Below are positions 26,823 to 34,743 of a DNA stretch of 64,000 nt, in pieces. A program made the translations under genes and the position numbers. The stretch covers positions 4,212,666-4,276,665 of the forward strand of contig NZ_AP018316.1 in the NCBI RefSeq assembly GCF_002368115.1, read 5' to 3'. The notes under the pieces are model-generated. The model was not told the origin of the DNA. It did no database searches and saw nothing but the letters and a program-made list of their open reading frames with translations. How positions within the stretch are numbered: the stretch's first letter is position 1; each line of letters starts with the position of its first letter. The DNA comes from Dolichospermum compactum NIES-806. Lineage in GTDB: Bacteria > Cyanobacteriota > Cyanobacteriia > Cyanobacteriales > Nostocaceae.

Positions 26823-27098
26823 ATGTCAATTTATGTCGGTAATTTATCCTATGAGGTTAGAGAAGAAGACCTCAAGCAGGTATTTGCAGAATATGGAACT
26901 GTTAAAAAAGTTCAACTACCTATTGACCGGGAAACTGGGCGTGTAAGAGGTTTTGGCTTTGTAGAAATGGAATCAGATGCGGAAGAAGAAGCCGCAATTG
27001 CTGCACTTGACAACGCTGAATGGATGGGACGTAGCTTGAAGGTTAACAAAGCTAAACCCAAAACAGATGGTGGTGGTGGTGGAAGACGGGGGGGGTGA
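26823..27098 (+). CDS. RRM RNA-binding protein, frameshifted in the Gly-rich tail
   Basis: 91 residues as read. A single RRM (about 1-80) has RNP2 IYVGNL at 3-8 and RNP1 RGFGFVEM. Such cold-induced Rbp proteins bind mRNA or aid mRNA placement in cyanobacteria. The Gly-rich tail is broken: a run of eight G (27088-27095) puts a TGA in frame after RRGG. With seven G the frame would run on as GGDGGGYSRRY and stop at 27126, the normal family ending. The RRM is intact. It is the first of two tandem paralogues. Confidence 0.9.
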   Translation: MSIYVGNLSYEVREEDLKQVFAEYGTVKKVQLPIDRETGRVRGFGFVEMESDAEEEAAIAALDNAEWMGRSLKVNKAKPKTDGGGGGRRGG

Positions 27099-27164
27099 CG
27101 GAGGCGGCTATTCTCGCCGTTACTAAGTTTTAACATCCACAATAAATCATAATTTTATCAAGAT

Positions 27165-27187
27165 AGACACAATATGTGTCTTTTTTA
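27165..27187 (+). terminator. Rho-independent terminator
   Basis: AGACACA-ATA-TGTGTCT hairpin followed by a T tract, about 40 bp after the restored end of RNA-binding gene 1. Confidence 0.85.
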
Positions 27188-27242
27188 AGTCCTATAGCGG
27201 ATTTTATCTGAGTGCTGATATTGTAGTTAAGGAACAAGTCAA

Positions 27243-27266
27243 CTTTTTAATTTTCGGAGCTATTCA
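27243..27266 (+). promoter_or_regulatory. Conserved leader of RNA-binding protein gene 2
   Basis: ctttttaattttcggagcta then ttca, two differences from the leader of gene 1, ending at the ATG at 27267. Confidence 0.5.
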
Positions 27267-27548
27267 ATGTCAATTTACGTCGGTAATTTATCCTATGAGG
27301 TTACAGAAAATGACCTAAGTGGGGTTTTCGCAGAATATGGAACTGTTAAGAGAGTTCAACTACCTACTGATCGGGAAACTGGTCGGAAAAGAGGTTTTGC
27401 CTTTGTAGAAATGGGAACAGAGGCAGAAGAAACAGCCGCGATTGAAGCACTTGACGGCGCTGAATGGATGGGACGTAGCTTGAAGGTTAACAAAGCTAAA
27501 CCGAAAGAAGATCGTGGTGGTGGTGGTGGACGACGCGATCGCTACTAA
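27267..27548 (+). CDS. RRM RNA-binding protein, intact paralogue
   Basis: 93 residues. One RRM with RNP2 IYVGNL and RNP1 RGFAFVEM, then a short Gly/Arg tail ending in GGGGGRRDRY. It is about 75% identical by eye to its upstream twin and preserves the complete C-terminus that the twin has lost. It lies between two terminators, so the two genes are separately transcribed. The pair arose by tandem duplication including the leader. Confidence 0.95.
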   Translation: MSIYVGNLSYEVTENDLSGVFAEYGTVKRVQLPTDRETGRKRGFAFVEMGTEAEETAAIEALDGAEWMGRSLKVNKAKPKEDRGGGGGRRDRY

Positions 27549-27584
27549 ATTTTGCCATTAAAACTCTAAGCACCATATTTTGAG

Positions 27585-27609
27585 GACAGAGAAAATCTCT
27601 GTCTTTTTT
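27585..27609 (+). terminator. Rho-independent terminator
   Basis: GACAGAGA-AAA-TCTCTGTC hairpin followed by six T, 36 bp after the stop of RNA-binding gene 2. Confidence 0.88.
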
Positions 27610-27873
27610 AATGTATATATAAAAGCTTAAATTCATGCTATTGTACTATCTCTCAACTTTTCAAGCCTACCTTCCGCACCCTAAACTGTCACACAACGAA
27701 AATTGGTCGTTTGGAGATTTGGTTTTAGCGATAGCCTACCAATATTTCTTGGTTTTGGTACAAAATACAACATTAAATGGGGATAAAAATCAGAAAAAAC
27801 CGATTGTGACACCGGGGGGTGCGGAATGTGGGTTCAAGAGATTTATCAAGACCTCAGCAAGCCCTATTTATTT

Positions 27874-28194
27874 TTAACAAAATCTCTTAAAGAATGATAA
27901 ATCAATCCCACGAAAATTAATACTAAAAGCAATATTCAATTGTTCCAAAGTTCCCACTAACCAGCCAACAGTATGAGTGGTGTAAGATTCATAGTGGTTA
28001 AACAAAATTGCAAATTTTCTTTCTAAATATGGTTTAACTTTTCCACAAATGAGGACAATTTTTAATAATAAGCCCATTGTGGGGACTGTTCCTTGATTGC
28101 TAATTAAATCTAAGAAAACAAAGTGCTGTGGTGATGATTGGTTATTAACAACTAAAAAGTTTAATAAATTACTGCAAGTTCTCACTAATAACAA
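27874..28194 (-). CDS. Possible small gene or gene remnant downstream of rnc
   Basis: An open frame of about 106 codons (TTG start; it is open upstream back to the rnc stop codons, in the same frame as rnc). The residues LISNQGTVPTMGLLLKIVL and NHYESYTTHTVGWLVGTLEQ look protein-like, but I recognise no family. With no ATG and no ribosome site it may be a 5'-truncated remnant. The rest of the interval 27610-28254 contains a dispersed GC-rich repeat (tgtgacaccggggggtgcgg, near 27806) and no other gene I support. Confidence 0.3.
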   Translation of the reverse strand: MLLVRTCSNLLNFLVVNNQSSPQHFVFLDLISNQGTVPTMGLLLKIVLICGKVKPYLERKFAILFNHYESYTTHTVGWLVGTLEQLNIAFSINFRGIDLSFFKRFC

Positions 28195-28254
28195 ATCATT
28201 AAGTTTTTGCTCATCGGCTATTAATTGATGTTTTTGCGACTTTGGTTGTTATTA

Positions 28255-28977
28255 TTACTCATCTTTTAGTGGGGTGCTAATTGCTAAATAGGCAACTTTG
28301 GCGGCGGCTTGTTCAGCGGCTTTAATGGAGCGTCCTTTGCCTTGTCCTAACATTTTTTCATGTAGCCAAACTTCAGCAAAGAAGCGTTCATGGGTGCGGT
28401 GGGGTTGACTGACTTCTAAAACTCGATATTCTGGGAGGACTTTGAATTGTGCTTGAGTCCATTCTTGCAAGGCGGCTTTATAATTAAGTCTAGCAGGATC
28501 GAGGCGAATTTCTGTGGTTAGTTGTTGGAAATGGGGATCTAACCAAGGACGAATCAGGTTAAGATTGTTGGTACTCAGGTACAGCGCCCCTAGAACGGCT
28601 TCAAAGGAGTCTGCTAATCGTGATTCTTGACCAACATGATCAGCGGTGGCGCTACCGGCTACTAGTAAATATAATTCTAAACCATATTCTCTTGCTAGTT
28701 GGGCGAGAATGCGATCGCTCACTAAGACTGAACGAATAGCCGCAAAATCACCAACTGAACAATCAGCATAATGTTCCCATAATATTTCAGCCGCTACTAA
28801 GCGTACCACCGCATCGCCAACGAACTCTAGCTGTTCATAATTGGCAGTATCAGAGACAGTAGGATGAGTTAGTGCCAAGTCCAATAATTGCCACTTTATC
28901 GGTGCATTGATTGACAAACCGAACTTTTGGACTAAACTTTCAAGCTGCCGTTGACGGCGGGGATAAACGCTGGACAT
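28255..28977 (-). CDS. rnc: Ribonuclease III
   Basis: About 240 residues from the ATG at 28977 (MSSVYPRRQRQ); the TTG at 28995 is less likely. RNase III cuts double-stranded RNA in rRNA and mRNA processing. The catalytic domain holds the signature YEQLEFVGDAVVRL and the second acidic site ESRLADSFEAVLGALYLS. A C-terminal dsRNA-binding domain (about 165-235) ends with KGRSIKAAEQAAAKVAYLAI. Full family length. Filamentous cyanobacteria often have more than one RNase III-type gene, so this may not be the only copy. Confidence 0.95.
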   Translation of the reverse strand: MSSVYPRRQRQLESLVQKFGLSINAPIKWQLLDLALTHPTVSDTANYEQLEFVGDAVVRLVAAEILWEHYADCSVGDFAAIRSVLVSDRILAQLAREYGLELYLLVAGSATADHVGQESRLADSFEAVLGALYLSTNNLNLIRPWLDPHFQQLTTEIRLDPARLNYKAALQEWTQAQFKVLPEYRVLEVSQPHRTHERFFAEVWLHEKMLGQGKGRSIKAAEQAAAKVAYLAISTPLKDE

Positions 28978-29119
28978 TAGGTATGTATGGAACAAAGGGA
29001 TAATAACTATTAACTTAGCATTAAATTATAAAGTATAAATAGAAATACTTGATAAAAATCATGATACAGATAAATTTTTCCTAGTGGTTTAGCAATGCTA
29101 AACCCTTACCTAATTGATA

Positions 29120-31873
29120 CTAACAATTAATTAGTTTTTTTGCTCTTTTCTTTTTCTCTGGTTTGAGTAAGGGAGCATTTAAAGCTTCATATAAATTAAA
29201 CAAAAACTCAATCCTATTCAATTCATTTACAAATGGTTGGGGACGATAACATAAATCTACAGCTTTATCTAATATTTGATGTGCCTTTACTAAGTCCGGT
29301 GGCATAGTTAGGGGATCATACAAATCGGCTAAACTACTATCTGGATATTTTGCTCTTGTGTCTAAAACTGTTTGCGCGGCTATTTCTACTTTCTGTTTTT
29401 GCTTATCATTTACGTTTTCAGGAAAGGGATAGTTATTATAAACAATGGTATTGGAATAACGAAAACGACTTTCTAATCTTCCACATACATATTTTACCCA
29501 TGTAATATGCATTTCTGAAGTGAGAATACCAAATAAATAGACAGTAGCATTAGGGATACAACTACAACTATTCGCAACAATATTATCTTTGTTAAATAGA
29601 CCGATGGGAATATACTTTCTATTTTCAGATGAGTGTAGAGGAATAATTATATAATCACTATCAGGTTGTCTATTTTCAGTAAACAAGGTAGGAAAATCTG
29701 CCCATTTTACCGTTGATTGTTTTGTACTTGATAATCTCATTTTTTTAACTTTACTGACTCTATCGGATAATAATGGCAATTTTTTTAATTCATTAGGTTG
29801 AATATCTTTAAGCCAAAAACACCAACGTTTTTTACCATTAAGAAATTCATCAGCAGAAATAAATGGTTTAATAAATTTTTCTCCAGATGGTTCTTGAATG
29901 ACATATTCTATCTTTTCTTCCTCAGTCATTAACAGGTTTCCTCCATCTGTAGGTTTACTACCATAGATCATTTCAGGTACACTAAAAATAGGCTTAGTTA
30001 TCTTCAAGATAACTAAATCATTTCCTGGTGCTAAATACGGATTAATATTTTTAACTTTCCTCTCTGTTGGTTCACCCTTAATATCTAAATAATCAAAAAC
30101 TCTCTTGCTTTCAATATCCTCTAAACCAAAACCAATAATTACACAATGTACAGCAGCATTACCTTTAGCTTCATTACTCCAACTAAAAGTACGATGTGCA
30201 AAATGTATTTTTATTTTGTAATTGTTATACAGCTCTTGCCAAATAATCCCAACTTGTTCACCTTGTGATATAGAATTTGTACTCACAAAAGCACAACGAA
30301 TATTTGTATTTTGTATCAACTGAGCAGCTTTGATATACCAAGCACTTACATAATCTAAAACACCTGAATTTTTTATACTATTACAAACATATTGCATATC
30401 TGCTTTCTGTTCTGCATTTTGTAGCTGTTTACCAACAAATGGGGGATTTCCTAAGATGAAACTCAAGCTTTCCTTCTCTACAACGGTTTCCCAATCAATT
30501 CTTAATGAATTACCATGAACAATTTTTGCAGATTTAGTTAAAGGAACTCTGAAAAAATATTGACCAAATTCATGACTAACCTGAATATTCATTTGATGGT
30601 CAATTAACCACATTGCCACCTCAGCAACACGCACCGCAAATTCATCATATTCAATACCCGCAAATTGATCTACATTAACCTTAATAATATCTTGAATATT
30701 AATAAATTGCTGTCCATTTTTATTCAATGCTTGCAAAATTTTAATCTCTAGCTCTCGCAATTCCCGATAAGTGATAATTAAGAAATTACCGCAACCACAA
30801 GCAGGATCAAGAAAATAAAGATTAGCGATTTTTTGATGTAATTCTTGGAGTTTACCCCGATTACTTTTGACCTTTTCCAACTCTAAATGTAAATCATCTA
30901 AAAATAGAGGTTTAATCAACTTTTGAATATTTTTTTCCGAGGTATAATGAGCGCCTAAATTTCGTCTTTCCTTGGGATTCATGACCGCTTGAAACATCGA
31001 ACCAAAAATAGCCGGTGAGATTTTACCCCAGTCAAAACCACAAGCTTCTAAAAACATTTCCCGCATTTTGCTATCAAAAGCAGCCGGTTGTAAAACCTCT
31101 GCAAATAAGTTACCATTCACATAGGGAAACTGAGCCAAATTAGTATCTAAATTTGTTAATCTTTTTTCCGGTGGTGTATTTAATGTATGAAAAATAGAAG
31201 CAATGTGCATTGCTAAATCACTACCATCTGATTTAGTATGTAAATCAATATATTCCCAAAAAATACCTTTATCAAAAATGCCTGTATCATCAGCAAATAA
31301 ACAGAAGAGTAACCGGACTAAATAGACTTCTAAATCATGACCTCGATAACCAACTGCTTCTAGTTTATCATGTAGTTTCCCCATTAATTCAGCAGCTTGT
31401 ATATTGACCGGATCTTCATCTTTATAGGTGCGTTTTTCATAACCAGCCATAAAACCGAATAAATGAACCTGATTAATAAAATCTTTTAGTTCAAATTCTG
31501 TGGTAATATTAGTATCTAAGTCGTAGAGTTTAAACTTTTGGAAATCAGAAACTAAAATATATTTTGGTAATTCATGTTCTTTTAAACCAGGGAAATAATC
31601 TTTAGCTTGCTGCATAGCTTTATCTAGACTTTTTCCCCTAGATTTATGTTCTACTAAAATTACACCTTTCCAGAGTAAATCAATAAAACCTTGTTTATTA
31701 TCGGCTTTTTTTACAGATTGTTCAAATGTCGCCACCCGTCGCCGAGAAATACCAAAAACATGAAAAAAACGATCCCAAAATGATTTAGCTTCGGCATCTT
31801 CTGAGGTTTCATGTTCCCATTCTTGAGAAAATGCGATCGCTCGACTTTTGATTTCGTTCCAACTTAAAGGCAT
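29120..31873 (-). CDS. MmeI-type (Type IIL) restriction-modification fusion enzyme
   Basis: 917 residues, close to MmeI itself. One chain joins nuclease, helical spacer, N6-adenine methyltransferase and target recognition. The nuclease site is D65-x9-E75-x-K77 (GFIDLLWKGVILVEHKS). Methyltransferase motif I is LDPACGCGNFL (about 352-362) and motif IV is GNPPF (about 474). The TRD lies at about 620-780. Such enzymes methylate one strand for self-protection and cut about 20 bp from the site without a separate partner. All motifs are intact, so the enzyme may be active. It sits between rnc and rnpB, with no helper gene. Base composition is like that of its neighbours. Confidence 0.9.
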   Translation of the reverse strand: MPLSWNEIKSRAIAFSQEWEHETSEDAEAKSFWDRFFHVFGISRRRVATFEQSVKKADNKQGFIDLLWKGVILVEHKSRGKSLDKAMQQAKDYFPGLKEHELPKYILVSDFQKFKLYDLDTNITTEFELKDFINQVHLFGFMAGYEKRTYKDEDPVNIQAAELMGKLHDKLEAVGYRGHDLEVYLVRLLFCLFADDTGIFDKGIFWEYIDLHTKSDGSDLAMHIASIFHTLNTPPEKRLTNLDTNLAQFPYVNGNLFAEVLQPAAFDSKMREMFLEACGFDWGKISPAIFGSMFQAVMNPKERRNLGAHYTSEKNIQKLIKPLFLDDLHLELEKVKSNRGKLQELHQKIANLYFLDPACGCGNFLIITYRELRELEIKILQALNKNGQQFINIQDIIKVNVDQFAGIEYDEFAVRVAEVAMWLIDHQMNIQVSHEFGQYFFRVPLTKSAKIVHGNSLRIDWETVVEKESLSFILGNPPFVGKQLQNAEQKADMQYVCNSIKNSGVLDYVSAWYIKAAQLIQNTNIRCAFVSTNSISQGEQVGIIWQELYNNYKIKIHFAHRTFSWSNEAKGNAAVHCVIIGFGLEDIESKRVFDYLDIKGEPTERKVKNINPYLAPGNDLVILKITKPIFSVPEMIYGSKPTDGGNLLMTEEEKIEYVIQEPSGEKFIKPFISADEFLNGKKRWCFWLKDIQPNELKKLPLLSDRVSKVKKMRLSSTKQSTVKWADFPTLFTENRQPDSDYIIIPLHSSENRKYIPIGLFNKDNIVANSCSCIPNATVYLFGILTSEMHITWVKYVCGRLESRFRYSNTIVYNNYPFPENVNDKQKQKVEIAAQTVLDTRAKYPDSSLADLYDPLTMPPDLVKAHQILDKAVDLCYRPQPFVNELNRIEFLFNLYEALNAPLLKPEKKKRAKKLINC

Positions 31874-31983
31874 AGCTGATAATTTTGGATAAGAAACAGT
31901 GGTTTTAAGTTTATATTTTGCAGTTTCTTAATTAGAACTGGTAAGTAATTACTGTTCTAGAGAATCATATACTATATAATACA

Positions 31984-32259
31984 CTATTTTATCACTTGCA
32001 TTAAATAAATATTCAAACTTTCAGGGGTTTCAGCATGGTCACTAAATATTTTAAGTGCTTGTTCATTACTAAGGATAGGACTTGGACTACTATAGTCATT
32101 ATTAAAAGCGAAACTTAATTTTTCGCTGATAAACAATTTGCTTTTATTAGAGTCTATTAAAATTAATCTTAAAAAGATTAACAAAAACCACATTTCATAT
32201 TTACCTCTAAAAACTTGATCATGTTCACAATTAGTAAATTCGTCCATTTTATTGTCCAT
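31984..32259 (-). CDS. Hypothetical small protein
   Basis: 91 residues with a hydrophobic stretch (WFLLIFLRLILI) and an ending LSNEQALKIFSDHAETPESL. I do not recognise it. It lies 110 bp upstream of the MmeI-type gene on the same strand and 145 bp from rnpB. It might be a passenger of the restriction gene. Translation is not certain. Confidence 0.4.
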   Translation of the reverse strand: MDNKMDEFTNCEHDQVFRGKYEMWFLLIFLRLILIDSNKSKLFISEKLSFAFNNDYSSPSPILSNEQALKIFSDHAETPESLNIYLMQVIK

Positions 32260-32402
32260 ATTAATAACTATAGCTATATATTATGTCAGAAATGTTGAAT
32301 AGCTCTATTCAAAATTTCATTAGCTAAAATGTTTCAGTATCCCTCATTTTCTGTAGTAATTGAAAAAACGAACTATGGAAAATAAAATCCAAAGTCCGTT
32401 TT

Positions 32403-32769
32403 CAAAGAGAGTCGGTAGTAAGCCGGGTTCTGTTCTCTTGCGAGGGCAGTTATCTATCTGGGATGTTTGTTACCAAACACCTCTAGCGGCTCTTTTCAAG
32501 CGGAACTGGTAAAAGACCAACCGTAGTTCCTCCGGCCTTGCTTCCAACTGGGGTTTACCGAGCCAACGCCTCTCGACGCTGCTGGTGCGCTCTTACCGCA
32601 CCTTTGCACCCTTACCAACCAATAAATTGACTGGCGGTATCTTTCTGTGGCACTATCCTCACGATCGCTCGCACTGGACGTTATCCAGCAAGTTTGGTCT
32701 TTCGGAAGCCCGGACTTTCCTCAAACCAGTCTTAATGACTAATCTGCAACTGCCTACGCCGACTCTCTT
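32403..32769 (-). ncRNA. rnpB: RNase P RNA
   Basis: The minus strand opens agagagtcggcgtaggcagt and closes with the complementary cggcttactaccgactctct, giving the P1 helix. Conserved core blocks follow in order: gaggaaagtccgggcttccg, ggtaagagcgcaccagc, ccccagttggaagcaaggcc and ataactgccctcgcaagag. The catalytic RNA removes 5' leaders from tRNA precursors. The length of about 367 nt is normal for heterocystous cyanobacteria. A frame read across it on the plus strand (32585-32839) is not a gene. Confidence 0.96.
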
Positions 32770-32777
32770 CCTTATTT

Positions 32778-32783
32778 ATTTTA
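32778..32783 (-). promoter_or_regulatory. Possible -10 box of rnpB
   Basis: TAAAAT on the minus strand, 8 nt before the inferred 5' end of RNase P RNA. No good -35 box is seen. Confidence 0.35.
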
Positions 32784-32852
32784 CATTTGATTGCCTGAAA
32801 ATCGCCAGATTCAGATCCCCGACTTCTTCAAGAAGTTGAGGATATTCATAGA

Positions 32853-33560
32853 TCACTTTTTATTCCAAGGTAACGCATAGGTCCAAGGGAGCTTTTTAAT
32901 CGTAAAAGGACAATTAATAATTGACACTGGAGGAACATTCATTCCTGGCGCAATACCGATTCGCATTTCCGAAATTCGCAGCACAATTTGTAATGAAAAT
33001 TCTAAATTTTTTTTGCCATCTATAAAGTCTTTGTATAACTTCTTTTGTTTATCATTCTTTTTGATGGCAGCAACATTAATTAAGGGCGAAGCTGGTTTAT
33101 ATGTTCCTGATTCTTTGTCTCTTTGAAATACATCTTCTGCGGTGACATTTTCAGAAATTGTCTTTTTAGGAGCAATGATTGTCGGCACTTGAGGTATGGC
33201 TAAATCGCGGGTTAAATCTGGGGATTTGCGAATCACTCTCCGAGATTGCTTGGTATGTTCAACCACGAAAGAACTATTATCCCAATCAACATATATGGCA
33301 ATACTATCTGATTTATTTTCAATACTCATTGATAACTCTTTCAGATCAGTTTCTACTTTATCCAAACCATAAGTACCTGTTTTGAAGGAAATATCTACAG
33401 TGTCTTGGAGATTTTGTTCTTTCAATTGATCATCAACAGCACCTTTTTGGAAATCAACTTTTACTATATCGTCTATAGATTCAATCATGCGATTAAATGT
33501 CCAATAGACGGTAAGTATATAAATCATCAAAATAATCAGATTTTGGTCGCCACTTTGCAT
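32853..33560 (-). CDS. Hypothetical membrane-anchored protein
   Basis: 235 residues. One N-terminal hydrophobic segment (LIILMIYILTVYWTF, about 8-22) anchors a soluble domain containing KVETDLKELSMSIENKSDS, SIAIYVDWDNSSFVVEHTKQSRRVIRKSPDL and a C-terminal ISEMRIGIAPGMNVPPVSI. I know of no named family. It ends 84 bp from the rnpB 5' end on the same strand, so rnpB has its own promoter downstream. Confidence 0.65.
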   Translation of the reverse strand: MQSGDQNLIILMIYILTVYWTFNRMIESIDDIVKVDFQKGAVDDQLKEQNLQDTVDISFKTGTYGLDKVETDLKELSMSIENKSDSIAIYVDWDNSSFVVEHTKQSRRVIRKSPDLTRDLAIPQVPTIIAPKKTISENVTAEDVFQRDKESGTYKPASPLINVAAIKKNDKQKKLYKDFIDGKKNLEFSLQIVLRISEMRIGIAPGMNVPPVSIINCPFTIKKLPWTYALPWNKK

Positions 33561-33990
33561 TTTTATAACCCTGATTTTCTACCAATTATAAAATTGTAAC
33601 ATGGTCTGAGCTATGATTTTTTTGATGAGATGGTATTTATTTTTTTATGCCATCATCCAAATCATCGTTCCCTTTTACCGACTGCTAATTTAGCATAACA
33701 AGTACCAAAGAGCCAATAATTAGGGTGGAGTAAGCCAATACTCATACTAATTATTCTTTACAATCCATTGATGTATGTCTAATTATAGACGATATTAAAA
33801 TATTTTCATTTTATTATGAAAAGGTAGCCTAAACAAGCAACCATTTTTCAATAAAGTTTATAAATTAGTTCTTTATCAGCCATGTCTTCTTGCTTTATTG
33901 ATAAACATTAAAATATCTACTTTTGGGGAGATAACCATCTTTCATTCTGACTAAGTTTTTATCACTTCTATCTAAATAGGCAAGGAAAAT
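33561..33990. other. Intergenic, 430 bp
   Basis: AT-rich interval with no repeat, RNA or ORF I can support. It should contain promoters for the divergent flanking genes. Confidence 0.5.
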
Positions 33991-34146
33991 ATGTTGAATC
34001 TGATTTGGACTGGCGTTGTTGTACTTTTCCTTCTTTGGTTGTTAGGATTCTCAATTCACCTTGGTGGTAGCTTAATCCACCTGCTTTTAGTTTTGGCACT
34101 AATTGGCATTGTCTATAACTTATTTATAGGAAGACGGATTGTATAA
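33991..34146 (+). CDS. lmo0937-family small membrane protein
   Basis: 51 residues, ATG to TAA, preceded by aaggaaaat. The sequence is MLNLIWTGVVVLFLLWLLGF, then SIHLGGSLIHLLLVLALIGI and VYNLFIGRRIV. It has two hydrophobic helices around a short Gly-containing turn and a basic C-terminus, matching the widespread lmo0937 family of tiny membrane proteins. Function is unknown; several members are stress-induced. Confidence 0.9.
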   Translation: MLNLIWTGVVVLFLLWLLGFSIHLGGSLIHLLLVLALIGIVYNLFIGRRIV

Positions 34147-34237
34147 TCACAATCGGAGAGCATTAGGTCTGCTGGTACTGATTGGTTTGATGGCATGGAA
34201 AATTCAATAAGTACAGCAGCATCAATAAACGCAAAAC

Positions 34238-34411
34238 TGGGATTTTCTCTACTTCTCTTTTGTGATTGGGATGACTAGTCAAGTTTCCGATGTTCAAATT
34301 ACCTCGCAATCCCTGAGACGATTAGCTTTACGCCATAGTATTCTCTCCTTTTTCTTTAATACCGCAATTGTCGCCATGAGTATTAATATCATTGCGGGTT
34401 TAATTGAGTAA
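34238..34411 (+). pseudogene. C-terminal remnant of a DUF1345 membrane protein
   Basis: The frame reads WDFLYFSFVIGMTSQVSDVQ, then ITSQSLRRLALRHSILSFFF and NTAIVAMSINIIAGLIE before a stop. This matches the last two helices of DUF1345 proteins (about 210 residues). The upstream part is missing; stop codons lie in the frame above 34230. It is a deletion remnant next to the lmo0937-type gene. Confidence 0.75.
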
Positions 34412-34482
34412 TTATAGCGATAAATAAGGTATTAAATATCTAGTCAATATTCAAGTTAAATGCACAGCAATTTACTATTTAA

Positions 34483-34629
34483 TTAACTTGCGTGTTCCCA
34501 GTCGCTGAGTGATTCAGACTGTTGATTTTTCGCTTTAGTTTTGCGGACTGGTACTTTAGGAGTCCCAATATCAACAGGAGGAAACGACTGTTTCTTTTTC
34601 GCAGACTTAGTTTCTTGTGTATTTTTCAT
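34483..34629 (-). CDS. Small basic hydrophilic protein
   Basis: 48 residues from ATG 34629: MKNTQETKSAKKKQSFPPVD, then IGTPKVPVRKTKAKNQQSES and LSDWEHAS. It is lysine-rich, disordered-looking and without a membrane segment. The frame is clean and codon use is ordinary. It lies in the same orientation as pbpC, 115 bp downstream of it. The family is not known to me. Confidence 0.55.
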   Translation of the reverse strand: MKNTQETKSAKKKQSFPPVDIGTPKVPVRKTKAKNQQSESLSDWEHAS

Positions 34630-34743
34630 GGCTATTTTCAGTTCCTTAAAACTTTTAACCTTATTTACATTATCGAATTTGATTTATCAAATCCCGGACA
34701 AAATATTGAGTTTATTATTGAAAATTCATCAATCTCTAACATT

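Noticed and set aside
27635..27877. Plus-strand 80-codon frame
   Set aside because: It spans a dispersed GC-rich repeat and resembles no family.
32585..32839. Plus-strand 84-codon frame
   Set aside because: It is read across the RNase P RNA gene.
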